This document shows, one piece after another, positions 54,607 to 63,188 of a DNA stretch of 64,000 nucleotides (within the stretch, counting starts at the first letter, position 1; each line of letters begins with the position of its first letter). This DNA comes from a bacterium 1xD8-48 (GTDB taxonomy: Bacteria; Bacillota; Clostridia; Lachnospirales; Lachnospiraceae): contig QZDS01000017.1 of NCBI GenBank assembly GCA_009917455.1, positions 1 to 64,000 of the forward strand, given 5' to 3'. The notes beneath the pieces are model-generated. The model did not search any database. It worked only from the letters and a program-made list of their open reading frames with translations, and was not told the origin of the DNA. Both the position numbers and the translations under genes were made by a program.

Positions 54607-54996
54607 ATGCAGGAAGTCATGGATAAAAAGACAGAACAAATGGTTTCACACATGATGCTGGACATGGGCGTACCCGCTCATTTAAAGGGATACAGATATG
54701 TCAGAGCGGCGGTACTGATGGCGGAAGAGGACATGAAAGTGGTGGGAAGTGTCACAAAGCTGCTTTATCCGGAAATAGCAAAGAGGTATAATACCACTGA
54801 TGGAAAGGTGGAGAGAGCTATCCGAAACGCCATAGAGATTTCATGGGAGAGAGGAAATAAAAAGACTTTCGAACAGTTATTCGGATATTGCGCGGAAAGC
54901 GGTCAGGGCAGACCGACCAACAGCGAATACATAGCGGCAATCGCCGACTGCATCAGAATGCAGGTAAATCAGGAAAATCAAAAAGAAGAAAAATAA
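54607..54996 (+). CDS. free-standing Spo0A C-terminal DNA-binding domain protein
   Basis: The protein has 129 residues from ATG 54607 (GAAAGGTTGATT before it). MMLDMGVPAHLKGYRYVRAA, ITxxLYPEIAKRYNTTDGKVE (here VTKLLYPEIAKRYN) and ERAIRNAIEISWERG match the effector domain of the sporulation master regulator Spo0A. The receiver domain is entirely absent. It may bind 0A boxes without phosphorylation or compete with Spo0A. It precedes the aminotransferase by 13 nt and is probably co-transcribed with that surface-glycan group. Confidence 0.85.
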   Translation: MQEVMDKKTEQMVSHMMLDMGVPAHLKGYRYVRAAVLMAEEDMKVVGSVTKLLYPEIAKRYNTTDGKVERAIRNAIEISWERGNKKTFEQLFGYCAESGQGRPTNSEYIAAIADCIRMQVNQENQKEEK

Positions 54997-55009
54997 CAGG
55001 AGGACTACA

Positions 55010-56215
55010 ATGGATAAGCCAGCTATATGCGGAGGAGAACCGGTACGGGATACGAAAATATTTTACGGACATCAGTATATTGATGACGCGGATATTCAGG
55101 CTGTGGTGGAGGTATTAAAGAGCGATACCATTACATGCGGTCCCAAAATAACGGAGTTGGAAGAAAAGCTGTGCCGGATAACCGGAGCGAAATATGCGGT
55201 TGTATGCAGCAACGGAACCGCGGCTTTGCATATGGCCTGTATGGCGGCAGGGGTCAGCGAGGGGGACGAGGTGATTACCACACCCATTACTTTTGCCGCG
55301 TCCGCGAACTGCGCGCTCTACTGTGGGGCGAAGCCGGTTTTTGCAGATATCAATGAGGAAACCTATAATATTGACCCGGAAATGGTGGGGAAATTAATCA
55401 ATAGCAGGACGAAAGCGGTGGTGGCTGTGGATTATACGGGGCAGTCGGCGCAGCTCGACGAGCTTTTAGGCCATTGCCGTGAGAATAACCTTGTACTCAT
55501 AGAAGACGGCGCTCATGTAATAGGTACAAGATATAAGGGAAAGTGTAACGGCTCGATTGCGGACATGACGACATTAAGCTTCCATCCCGTAAAAACCGTG
55601 ACCAGCGGGGAGGGCGGCGCCGTTCTCACAAACAGTGAAGAATACTATGAAAAGCTGCTGCTTTACCGTGCCCATGGAATTACAAAAGACGTCGCGAAGA
55701 TGGAAAATGAGCCGGACGGTCCCTGGTATTATGAGCAGACAGCGCTTGGAATGAATTACCGCATGACGGATATACAGGCGGCGCTTTTAATCAGCCAGCT
55801 TGACAAGCTCCCTCTTTTTATAAAGAGAAGAAAAGAAATCGTAAGGACTTACAACGAGGCGTTTTCAAAACTGCCTCAGATTATTGTGCAGAAAGAAATC
55901 CCGGAATCGGATACCACGAGGCATTTATATATTCTGCGGCTTAATCTGTCAAAACTGACCATAGACAGAAGACAGTTTTTTGAGGCGCTCGCTGCGGAGA
56001 ATATCTGTTGTAACGTGCATTATATTCCGACCTATTATTTCCCCTATTATCAGAGATTAGGCTATGAAAAAGGATTGTGCCCGAAGGCGGAGAAGCTCTA
56101 CGAGGAGATAATCAGCCTGCCGCTTTATTATGCCATGACGGATAAGGACGTGCAGGATGTAATCTGCGCGGTGACGAAGATTGCAAATTATTACGGAACA
56201 AAGCAGGAAGGCTGA
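55010..56215 (+). CDS. DegT/DnrJ/EryC1/StrS aminotransferase (PseC-like)
   Basis: This 401-residue PLP enzyme aminates a nucleotide 4-keto sugar. GGEPVRDTKIFYGHQYID, CSNGTAALHMA (PLP phosphate contact), DYTGQSAQLDEL, EDGAHVIGTRYKG and SFHPVKTVTSGEGG (Lys in HPVK) follow the PseC order closely, suggesting UDP-4-amino-4,6-dideoxy-AltNAc transaminase. AGGAGG precedes ATG. No pseB, pseH or pseI gene is in the window, so the pathway assignment is incomplete. A GT2 gene starts 4 nt downstream. Confidence 0.85.
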   Translation: MDKPAICGGEPVRDTKIFYGHQYIDDADIQAVVEVLKSDTITCGPKITELEEKLCRITGAKYAVVCSNGTAALHMACMAAGVSEGDEVITTPITFAASANCALYCGAKPVFADINEETYNIDPEMVGKLINSRTKAVVAVDYTGQSAQLDELLGHCRENNLVLIEDGAHVIGTRYKGKCNGSIADMTTLSFHPVKTVTSGEGGAVLTNSEEYYEKLLLYRAHGITKDVAKMENEPDGPWYYEQTALGMNYRMTDIQAALLISQLDKLPLFIKRRKEIVRTYNEAFSKLPQIIVQKEIPESDTTRHLYILRLNLSKLTIDRRQFFEALAAENICCNVHYIPTYYFPYYQRLGYEKGLCPKAEKLYEEIISLPLYYAMTDKDVQDVICAVTKIANYYGTKQEG

Positions 56216-56219
56216 CGGA

Positions 56220-57257
56220 ATGAAATTAAGCGTAATAGTGCCCGTTTATAATATGGCGTCAGAGGAAAAGCTGAACTGGTGTATGGACAGCCTTGTAAAT
56301 CAGACCGTTTCCGATTATGAAATCATTGCGGTGGATGACTGTTCTACCGACAATTCGCTGGAAATACTCCATGATTATGAGCGGAAATATCCTGAAAAGG
56401 TGAGGGTAATCGCTTCGCCTGTCAATAAAAAGCAGGGCGGGGCCAAAAATCTGGGGCTTGGCCGGGCAAAGGGTGAATGGATTGGATTCATTGACAGCGA
56501 CGACTGGGTCACGCCTGATTTTTACGAAAGGCTCCTTGGGCTTGCGGAAGAGACCGGAGCGGATATGGTGGGTTGCGATTATCATCTGACGGACGAGCAC
56601 AGCATGAAAATCGGTCAGGTGGTGCATAACAATAAGAAGTCGCAGACAGGAGCTTTGACAAAGGAAAAATACAAATCGCTGATTCTTGACAGCGGCAGCC
56701 TTGTGGTGAAGATTTATAAAAGGCATATTATTCTGGATTACCCTAACCGGTTCCCGGAAAATATTTTTTATGAGGATAATGCCATCAGCAATTCCTGGAT
56801 GCTCAGAGCAAAGCGCTTTGAATATCTGGAAGAGCCTCTTTACTATTATTACCAGCACGATACTTCCACTGTGCATACCATCACGAAAAAACGGTGTCAG
56901 GACAGGATGGAAGCGGCCAGAGTGATGGTGAGAGAAGCCGGAGAATTTGGATATCTGGAGGAATATTATCCTGAGATAGAAAGCAGCTTTACCACATTGT
57001 TTTATGTAAATACGCTGTTTACCTATATGGCAGGCGTGAAAAGGAAAGAGTATAGTTTTGTGAAGGCTCTTGGCCGGGAGATGAGGGAAACCTTCCCGGG
57101 ATTTATGGAAAATTCCTATTATCAGGAGAGGGTTCACGCGGAAGAGCAAAAGCTGATTAAAATGCATATGAAATCAACGCTGTATTTTATGACATACTAT
57201 AAGATACTGTGGGGGTACAGAAATTTCAGAAAGAAACTGCAGAAAAAACGCGGCTGA
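56220..57257 (+). CDS. family 2 glycosyltransferase
   Basis: The protein has 345 residues. The GT-A domain (about 1-230) starts KLSVIVPVYNMA, with DDCSTDNS near 40 and the metal-binding DSDDWVTPDFYERL near 95; IFYEDNAISNSW is the later acidic motif. The C-terminal 100 residues are helical and basic, with no clear membrane segment. AGGAAGG lies about 10 nt before ATG 56220, 4 nt after the aminotransferase stop. The likely role is transfer of a sugar to a surface glycan. A hairpin terminator overlaps its stop. Confidence 0.88.
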   Translation: MKLSVIVPVYNMASEEKLNWCMDSLVNQTVSDYEIIAVDDCSTDNSLEILHDYERKYPEKVRVIASPVNKKQGGAKNLGLGRAKGEWIGFIDSDDWVTPDFYERLLGLAEETGADMVGCDYHLTDEHSMKIGQVVHNNKKSQTGALTKEKYKSLILDSGSLVVKIYKRHIILDYPNRFPENIFYEDNAISNSWMLRAKRFEYLEEPLYYYYQHDTSTVHTITKKRCQDRMEAARVMVREAGEFGYLEEYYPEIESSFTTLFYVNTLFTYMAGVKRKEYSFVKALGREMRETFPGFMENSYYQERVHAEEQKLIKMHMKSTLYFMTYYKILWGYRNFRKKLQKKRG

Positions 57258-57282
57258 CCCGGAAAGGGAGTCAGCCGTTTTT
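57251..57282 (+). terminator. intrinsic terminator overlapping the GT2 stop
   Basis: CGGCTGAC (57251-57258) pairs with GTCAGCCG (57270-57277), followed by TTTTT. The stop TGA (57255-57257) is within the left arm. It would partly separate the GT2 from the ATP-grasp gene. Confidence 0.75.
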
Positions 57283-57316
57283 GCAGAAAGCGGATATAGA
57301 GACGATGAGGAAAAAA

Positions 57317-58456
57317 ATGAAAGCAGCGATTATCGGCGCCAGCAGGGAGGCGCTTCATACAATCAAAAAAGCGCAGGAGCACGGCCTTTTTATACTGGCT
57401 CTGGACGGGGATGCAAGCGCGGCGGGGCTTGCGGCGGCGGATAAAGGGCTTGTGGTGGACATTTCCGATGAAAATGCTGTGACAGAGGCGCTTAGGGTGG
57501 AAAAGCCGGATTTTTTGCTGACCGTGCCGATTGGAAGATATCTCACGACCACGGGGGCCGTCAACGATGCGTTGGGGCTTCCCGGAATCAGCAGGGATAT
57601 GGCGGAGTTGTGTACGGATAAATTCAAATTTCACACAAAGCTAAACGAAATGGGGCTTCGAAAGTGCCGGTGCTATACGGTATTTGGGGATAATCCTGAG
57701 CTTGCGTATCCGGCAATTTTGAAGCCCAGATACGGTTCCGGCAGCAGGGGTATTTTTATGCTCTCCGGCAGAGAGCAGCTTCGGGAGGCCCTTGAGAAGA
57801 TTTCCGGCGAGCCTTATGTGCTGGAGGAATGTGTGGCCGGAGAGGAATACGGAGTGGACGCAGCGGTGACAAAGCAGGGTTTTCAGATGATTCTGCTCCG
57901 GAAAAAAATAAATACGCCGCCACCGGCCAGACAGGCGGTGGGATATTTTTCGGTGCTGCCCGGGGATGCGTTTTGGCAGCAGGCGGAGGATTATATGGCC
58001 CGGGTCATCCGGTGTCTGGGGCTTAAGGAATGCCTGATTCACGCGGATATTATCAGGGGAGAAAATGGGCCCTTTGTGATAGAACTTTCGGCAAGGCCCT
58101 CCGGCCATAACCTTCATAATCTGTTTACGCCGCTGTGTACGGGGGTGGATATGGCGGAGGAGTATATCCGGTACAGGATGGGGCTGTCTTATGATTTTGC
58201 GCCTCGCATCACAAAATCCATGCTGATTCGTTATTTTGATATGCATGGCATGGCGGAGAATGTGCCCGACAAAAGACAGGCGGAGCAGGCGATAGAGGCA
58301 GGGCTTGTGGACTGGCAGTGTAATATAAAGCCCGGAGAGGATTTGGAGCCGGTGTCGGATGGCCACTCGCTCATGGGGCGGGGGTATTTTATTCTGGAGG
58401 GTGAAGGAGAGGATTTTCTGGAAGAGCAGGCGGAGATTATTAAGGGCTTGTTTTAA
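57317..58456 (+). CDS. ATP-grasp family ligase (carbamoyl-phosphate-synthase-like fold)
   Basis: This 379-residue protein has an N-terminal Rossmann-like region AAIIGASREALHTIK and an ATP-grasp core with LKPRYGSGSRGIFML near 140, EECVAGEEYGVDAAV near 175 and FVIELSARPSGHN (Mg-binding Glu/Asn) near 260. Such enzymes join a carboxylate to an amine, often in surface or peptide modification. ATG 57317 is favoured by GAGGAAAAAA; ATG 57305 is an alternative. The acceptor is unknown; an L-amino-acid ligase or a sugar-modifying enzyme would fit the preceding glycan genes. Confidence 0.75.
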   Translation: MKAAIIGASREALHTIKKAQEHGLFILALDGDASAAGLAAADKGLVVDISDENAVTEALRVEKPDFLLTVPIGRYLTTTGAVNDALGLPGISRDMAELCTDKFKFHTKLNEMGLRKCRCYTVFGDNPELAYPAILKPRYGSGSRGIFMLSGREQLREALEKISGEPYVLEECVAGEEYGVDAAVTKQGFQMILLRKKINTPPPARQAVGYFSVLPGDAFWQQAEDYMARVIRCLGLKECLIHADIIRGENGPFVIELSARPSGHNLHNLFTPLCTGVDMAEEYIRYRMGLSYDFAPRITKSMLIRYFDMHGMAENVPDKRQAEQAIEAGLVDWQCNIKPGEDLEPVSDGHSLMGRGYFILEGEGEDFLEEQAEIIKGLF

Positions 58457-58680
58457 CTTTCCTGTCCTTTTATAATTTCTTAAATTTGTTTTAGGGTATT
58501 GCATTATTCTGAATCCGAACTGGTACTAATGAAAATTATCTGGAAGAATGGAGGGGCAGCTTTATACTCCCTCATCATGGACGAGCTGGAAAAAGCAAAA
58601 GGCGGGTAAAGCCGTATAAACATAGTGTTTATGCGGCTTTGCCCGTTTCTGGTATACATTTTTTCGGCTTGGTGAGCAGA
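58457..58680. other. gene-free stretch with a long hairpin
   Basis: The stem 58604-58622 pairs with 58626-58644 over 19 bp (two G-U) with a 3-nt loop; a T-run (TTTTTT) follows only about 17 nt later. A 26-codon ORF at 58529-58609 has no ribosome site and overlaps the hairpin. No other gene is seen between the ATP-grasp and PadR genes. Confidence 0.6.
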
Positions 58681-58706
58681 TTATTCTATTTTTTTATAAT
58701 TTATGA

Positions 58707-58735
58707 TTGACAAATATATCGCTAGGCGATATATT
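58707..58735 (+). promoter_or_regulatory. sigma-A promoter of the PadR-DUF2812 operon
   Basis: TTGACA (58707-58712), a 17-nt spacer and TATATT (58730-58735) form a strong promoter. The spacer and -10 are occupied by the first operator palindrome. Confidence 0.85.
58714..58734 (+). promoter_or_regulatory. operator palindrome 1 (PadR type)
   Basis: ATATATCGC and GCGATATAT form a perfect 9-3-9 palindrome between the -35 and -10 boxes. Repression by steric block of RNA polymerase by the encoded PadR is expected. Confidence 0.8.
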
Positions 58736-58744
58736 AAATGCAAG

Positions 58745-58765
58745 ATATATCGAACGGCGATATAT
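58745..58765 (+). promoter_or_regulatory. operator palindrome 2 (PadR type)
   Basis: ATATATCGA and GCGATATAT form the same 9-3-9 palindrome with one mismatch, centred 31 bp (about three helical turns) after operator 1, at the predicted transcript start. Confidence 0.78.
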
Positions 58766-58905
58766 CGGGAGAGATAAGAAAACTGCTGTAAGAATCTATA
58801 CCCGGCAGTGTTGCAAGTTTGAAGCTTTGTCAGATTACTGCAGGATTGTTGACAAAAGCGCAAACATATCTGAATTAAAGTGACAGGAAAGAAAGGAGCA
58901 TAAAT

Positions 58906-59223
58906 ATGAACGAAATGGACAGCCCGCTTACAGAAGCATTTTTTTACATACTTTTGGCACTCCGAAAGCCCAACCACGGCTATGGCATTACCCAGGAGGT
59001 CAGCGAGATAACCGGTGGAAGGGTGGTTTTAGGAGCCGGAACTTTGTATGGAGCATTGCAGACTCTGCAAAAAAGGAAGTGGATTCAGGTTTACAGTCTG
59101 GACACGGAATCAAGAAAGAAGAAGGAATATGTTCTGACAGATTTGGGCCGGCAGGCTTTTGAACGGGAGAGAGGCCGCCTGGAGGAACTTTTAAATAACG
59201 CGAAAATGATGGAGGAAGTATAA
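58906..59223 (+). CDS. PadR family transcriptional regulator
   Basis: This 105-residue winged-helix repressor shows EAFFYILLALRKPNHGYGI, then LGAGTLYGALQTLQKRKWI as the recognition helix region, and KKEYVLTDLGRQAF in the wing, all classic PadR. It lacks the long C-terminal domain of large PadR proteins, as in the short subfamily. AAAGGAG precedes ATG. It is followed 1 nt later by the DUF2812 gene, and twin palindromes at its promoter suggest autorepression. Confidence 0.93.
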   Translation: MNEMDSPLTEAFFYILLALRKPNHGYGITQEVSEITGGRVVLGAGTLYGALQTLQKRKWIQVYSLDTESRKKKEYVLTDLGRQAFERERGRLEELLNNAKMMEEV

Positions 59224-59224
59224 A

Positions 59225-59917
59225 ATGATTAAGTTTAAACTATATCTGGATAAAGATGCGGAAACAAACTGGTTAAACGAAATGTCGGAAAAAGGCTGGG
59301 CGCTTAAATCTTTTTTCGCGGGCTTTTATACATTTGAGGAATGCGAAGCAGGCAAATATACATATCAGATAGACTTCGGCGAGAAGTTTTTTAAGGTGAG
59401 AGACGAATACAGGGAGTTTATGAAGGAGGCCGGTATTGAAATCGTTCAGACCTGGGGCTGGTGGGTGATACTGCGAAAGCCTGCTTCGGAGGGAGAATTT
59501 GAATTATATACTGATGTGGAATCAAGCATTGAGCATTATTCCAGGATACGCAGAATGTTTAAAATAGTGACGGTTATAGAAATTATCTGCCTGTGGATGG
59601 AAATTATGTCGGCCACTATCGGAAAGACACCTTACGCGGCGCCGGCTGCATTTTTTCTGGGCGCGATTGTGATAGGATTGATAAGGGTAATCATACATAC
59701 GACAAATATCATAAATAATCTGAAAGAAAGGCAGACGGGAATACCAGTGGAGAAAAGGAGAAATGTGTCTCCCATACTGGCCGTGGGGATGCTTCTGAAC
59801 GGCCTGGCGATTGCGATTCAGGAAAGCGTTTCAGGAAATGTGAAGATTGCAGTTCAGATTTTGGCAATAATTTTTATGCTCATGGGATTATGGGATATTT
59901 TCCGCAAAAATCATTAA
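59225..59917 (+). CDS. DUF2812 domain membrane protein
   Basis: The protein has 230 residues. The N-terminal soluble DUF2812 domain (about 1-105) carries EMSEKGWALKSFFAGFYTFE. The C-terminal half has four hydrophobic segments (about 117-135, 138-160, 180-200, 205-222). PadR-DUF2812 pairs are common in Firmicutes, where the membrane protein is often suggested to respond to envelope stress; its function is not established. It is translationally linked to the PadR gene. Confidence 0.87.
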   Translation: MIKFKLYLDKDAETNWLNEMSEKGWALKSFFAGFYTFEECEAGKYTYQIDFGEKFFKVRDEYREFMKEAGIEIVQTWGWWVILRKPASEGEFELYTDVESSIEHYSRIRRMFKIVTVIEIICLWMEIMSATIGKTPYAAPAAFFLGAIVIGLIRVIIHTTNIINNLKERQTGIPVEKRRNVSPILAVGMLLNGLAIAIQESVSGNVKIAVQILAIIFMLMGLWDIFRKNH

Positions 59918-59968
59918 TAAAGCTTATTTCTTTTTCCCAAAAGGATAGTGCAGAACCCGGGGGGTGTA

Positions 59969-59977
59969 TGCTATAAT
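59969..59977 (+). promoter_or_regulatory. extended -10 promoter of glnA
   Basis: TGC then TATAAT (59972-59977) form an extended -10; the -35 region is poor. The leader of about 75 nt holds a GTGCGC / GCGCAC hairpin at 59994-60009. Confidence 0.5.
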
Positions 59978-60058
59978 GAATCTCAGAAAGCGAGTGCGCC
60001 GGTGCGCACCGACACAAGGGCTGCAAACAATCAGACTGAAAAGAAAGGGACAAAAGGA

Positions 60059-61489
60059 ATGAGCAGGAGTAAGGAAATTTTAAAATTGTGCGAAGAAAAA
60101 CAAATCCGCATGATTGATTTTAAGATGACGGATATCGACGGACGCTGGCGCCATATTACGATTCCGGTTGAGAGATTCGGGGAGAGTATTTTTACCTATG
60201 GGATTGGTTTTGACGGCTCCAATTACGGTTACGCGCCTGTTGAAAAGAGCGACATGGTGTTTTTGCCGGACCCGGATACCGCTTATGTTGACCCCTTTGC
60301 CACAGTACCTACGCTTACTATGTGCGGAAATGTATGTACAATTGGAAAAGGTGAGAATAAGCCTTTTGACCAATATCCGAAAAATGTGAGCCTGCGGGCC
60401 ATGGATTATATGAAGGAAAGCGGAATTGCGGACGAGATGATTATCGGGCCGGAATTTGAGTTTTATTTATTTGACACTGCCCGTTTTGAGGTGACGCCCC
60501 ACCAGTGCGGATACCGGATTGACACCAGACAGGCGGACTGGAACCACAGTCTGGACGTGCCGGGAAACAACGGCTATGAGGTGGCTTATAAAGGCGGTTA
60601 TCATGTGGCAGCTCCCCAGGATGTGGGATATGACTTGCGAAGCCGCATGTGTATGATGATGGAGGACTGGGGTATCAAGGTAAAATATCATCATCACGAA
60701 GTGGGCGGCCCGGGCCAGATGGAAATTGAGGTGGAGCTTGCGGATATGCCCGCAATGGCCGACAACACCATGATTATTAAATACATTATCAAAAATATGG
60801 CGGCGCAGGAAGGCAAGACGGCGACGTTTCTGCCCAAGCCCATTTATCAGGAAGCCGGAAGCGGTATGCATGTGCATATGCTGCTGCTGAAAGACGGCAA
60901 GCCTCTGTTCTACGACGAGGACGGCTATTCGGGCTTAAGCCGCACGGCGCATTATTTTATAGGCGGACTGCTGAAACATATCGCTTCTCTTTGCGCGTTT
61001 ACCAACCCTTCAACCAACTCCTTTAAGCGTCTGGTTCCGGGGTATGAAGCGCCGGTTACCGTCGGGTACGCGACCTCTAACCGCAGCGCGGTTATCAGGA
61101 TTCCGGCCTATGCCAAGAGCCCGGAGACAAAACGTTTCGAGCTGCGTAATCCCGACGCCACAGCCAATCCTTACTATGCTTACGCCGCAATTCTGATGGC
61201 GGGACTTGACGGAATAGAAAATAAAATCGACCCGGCGGCAAACGGCTGGGGGCCTTACGACTTTAATCTTTACACGCTTTCCGAGGAGGAGCAGAAAAAG
61301 ATTAAGGGTCTGCCGAAATCTTTAGGCGAAGCGCTTGACGCGCTGGAAAATGACCACGATTATCTGACGAAGGGCGGCGTGTTCCCGGAGCGTTTAATTG
61401 ACGTATGGGTTTCCCGCAAGCGCGCGGAGTTAAAGAAGCTGGAGCAGATTCCGAATCCGGCAGAGTTTAAGATGTATTACGATTTATAG
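60059..61489 (+). CDS. glnA: glutamine synthetase, type I
   Basis: This 476-residue enzyme condenses glutamate and ammonia with ATP. IIGPEFEFYLFD (metal ligands) near 130, HHHEVGGPGQMEIE near 205, GSGMHVHMLL near 268 and PGYEAPVTVGYATSNRSA near 325 are the GS signatures. ATG 60059 follows AAAGG; the frame is open 111 nt upstream into the leader but without alignment support. It is monocistronic, with its own promoter and a terminator at 61501. Confidence 0.96.
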   Translation: MSRSKEILKLCEEKQIRMIDFKMTDIDGRWRHITIPVERFGESIFTYGIGFDGSNYGYAPVEKSDMVFLPDPDTAYVDPFATVPTLTMCGNVCTIGKGENKPFDQYPKNVSLRAMDYMKESGIADEMIIGPEFEFYLFDTARFEVTPHQCGYRIDTRQADWNHSLDVPGNNGYEVAYKGGYHVAAPQDVGYDLRSRMCMMMEDWGIKVKYHHHEVGGPGQMEIEVELADMPAMADNTMIIKYIIKNMAAQEGKTATFLPKPIYQEAGSGMHVHMLLLKDGKPLFYDEDGYSGLSRTAHYFIGGLLKHIASLCAFTNPSTNSFKRLVPGYEAPVTVGYATSNRSAVIRIPAYAKSPETKRFELRNPDATANPYYAYAAILMAGLDGIENKIDPAANGWGPYDFNLYTLSEEEQKKIKGLPKSLGEALDALENDHDYLTKGGVFPERLIDVWVSRKRAELKKLEQIPNPAEFKMYYDL

Positions 61490-61500
61490 AGATAATAAAA

Positions 61501-61550
61501 AGAGAGCCCGGCGTGAAAAGGCGCATAAGTGCCTGCCGGCTCTCTTATTT
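61501..61550 (+). terminator. terminator-like hairpin after glnA
   Basis: AGAGAGCCCGGC (61501-61512) pairs with GCCGGCTCTCT (61535-61545) with one bulge, and an inner AGGCGC/GTGCCT stem adds to it. The following TTATTTG is a weak T-tract. Confidence 0.7.
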
Positions 61551-61588
61551 GCCTGCAAAGCGGGATAGAAGAAAGGAGCGGCAAAAAT

Positions 61589-63178
61589 ATGGACAATAAA
61601 TTGCTGATTGAGGAGGGAAAAACAATTCTCGGTATTGAGCTTGGCTCAACGAGAATCAAAGCGGTTTTGACTGACGAGTCGGGAAGGCCTCTGGCGTCAG
61701 GCGGCTATGAGTGGGAAAATCAGTATGTTGACGGCATCTGGACATATGACCTTGAGGAAGTATGGAAAGGATTGCAGGGCTGTTATCAGGATTTGCTTGA
61801 AGACGTGAAAAAGCAGTACGGCGCGGCGATATCCCGAATCGGCGCAATCGGGTTTTCCGCGATGATGCATGGATATCTGGTGTTTGATAAGAAAGAAGAG
61901 CTGCTTGTTCCCTTCAGAACCTGGCGGAACACGATTACGGAAGAAGCCGCCGGGAAGCTCACGAAAGAATTTAACTATAATATCCCCCAACGATGGAGCA
62001 TTGCCCATTTGTACCAGGCGATATTAAATAAAGAGGTTCATGTAAAGGACGTTGATTTTCTGACGACGCTGTCAGGATATGTCCATTACAGGCTTACAGG
62101 GAAAAAGGTTCTGGGCGTAGGCGATGCTTCCGGAATGTTCCCCATTGATATTAAAACGGGCGATTTTGACCAGACAATGGTTGACAAATTTGACGCTCTT
62201 GTAAGCGGCGAAGGATTTTCCTGGAAACTGCGGGATATCTTGCCGGAGGTCATGTCAGCGGGAGAAGACGCGGGAGCGCTTACGCCGGAAGGGGCGGCGC
62301 TTTTGGATATCAGCGGCAGCCTGCAGGCGGGAATTCCGGTATGCCCTCCGGAGGGCGACGCGGGAACGGGAATGGCGGCCACCAACAGCGTAGGGGTGCG
62401 GACAGGAAATATTTCCGCGGGAACCTCTGTATTTGCCATGATTGTACTGGAAAAAGAATTGTCAAAGGTATACCCGGAGATTGATTTGGTTACTACGCCG
62501 GACGGAGCCCTTGTGGCCATGGTGCACTGCAACAACTGCACTTCGGATTTAAACGCCTGGGTGGGACTGTTTGACGAGTTTGCCAAAGCCATTGGGACGC
62601 CTGTGGATAAGAATACGCTGTTTACCATGCTGTTTAACAAGGCTCTTGAGGGAGACGCGGACTGCGGCGGCCTGATTTCCTACAATTATGTTTCCGGGGA
62701 GCCGGTGACAGGCTTTGAGGAGGGAGCGCCTTTGTTTGTGAGAAAGGCGGAGGACACCTTTAATCTTGCCAATTTCATGCGTACCCATCTGTATTCCTCC
62801 CTTGCCGCTTTGAAAGCAGGGCTGGATTTGCTGTTCAAGGAAGAGGCGGTAAAGGTGGATGAAATGTTCGGACACGGCGGCCTGTTCAAGACCAGAGGCG
62901 TGGGCCAGAGCATTGCGGCGGCGGCCATTAATTCTTCCGTTTCCGTTATGGAAACCGCCGGAGAGGGCGGAGCCTGGGGGATTGCCCTGCTTGCCGCTTA
63001 CATGAAGAATAAGGAAGAGAACGAAACGCTGGAAGCATATCTGAATAATAAGATTTTTGCGGGTCAGGCCGGAAGCAAGTTAGAACCGAAAGCGGAGGAC
63101 GTGGCGGGCTTCGAGAAGTTTATGAAGCGTTATATGGCCGGGCTTTCCATCGAACACGCGGCTGTGGACAGCTTATAG
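61589..63178 (+). CDS. FGGY family carbohydrate kinase (L-ribulokinase by context)
   Basis: This 529-residue sugar kinase opens with [15 protein letters not shown] (phosphate-binding loop) and has [13 protein letters not shown] and [20 protein letters not shown] as the second ATP-site motifs. ATG 61589 follows AAAGGAG by about 10 nt; an upstream in-frame start lies in the glnA terminator. Substrate by context is L-ribulose, because the next gene encodes an AraD-type epimerase. Xylulokinase is the main alternative, and the sequence is not close to classic AraB. Confidence 0.85.
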   Translation: MDNKLLIEEGKTILGIELGSTRIKAVLTDESGRPLASGGYEWENQYVDGIWTYDLEEVWKGLQGCYQDLLEDVKKQYGAAISRIGAIGFSAMMHGYLVFDKKEELLVPFRTWRNTITEEAAGKLTKEFNYNIPQRWSIAHLYQAILNKEVHVKDVDFLTTLSGYVHYRLTGKKVLGVGDASGMFPIDIKTGDFDQTMVDKFDALVSGEGFSWKLRDILPEVMSAGEDAGALTPEGAALLDISGSLQAGIPVCPPEGDAGTGMAATNSVGVRTGNISAGTSVFAMIVLEKELSKVYPEIDLVTTPDGALVAMVHCNNCTSDLNAWVGLFDEFAKAIGTPVDKNTLFTMLFNKALEGDADCGGLISYNYVSGEPVTGFEEGAPLFVRKAEDTFNLANFMRTHLYSSLAALKAGLDLLFKEEAVKVDEMFGHGGLFKTRGVGQSIAAAAINSSVSVMETAGEGGAWGIALLAAYMKNKEENETLEAYLNNKIFAGQAGSKLEPKAEDVAGFEKFMKRYMAGLSIEHAAVDSL

Positions 63179-63188
63179 AGGGGGATTT

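Noticed and set aside
56259..57167. 302-codon open frame on the minus strand
   Set aside because: It is antisense to the GT2 gene, with no ribosome site or motif.
57641..58504. 287-codon open frame on the minus strand
   Set aside because: It is antisense to the ATP-grasp gene; basic, His/Arg-rich composition typical of a complementary-strand artefact.
58529..58609. 26-codon ORF (MKIIWKNGG..)
   Set aside because: No ribosome site and it runs into a long hairpin; not enough evidence for a gene, though it could be a gene fragment.
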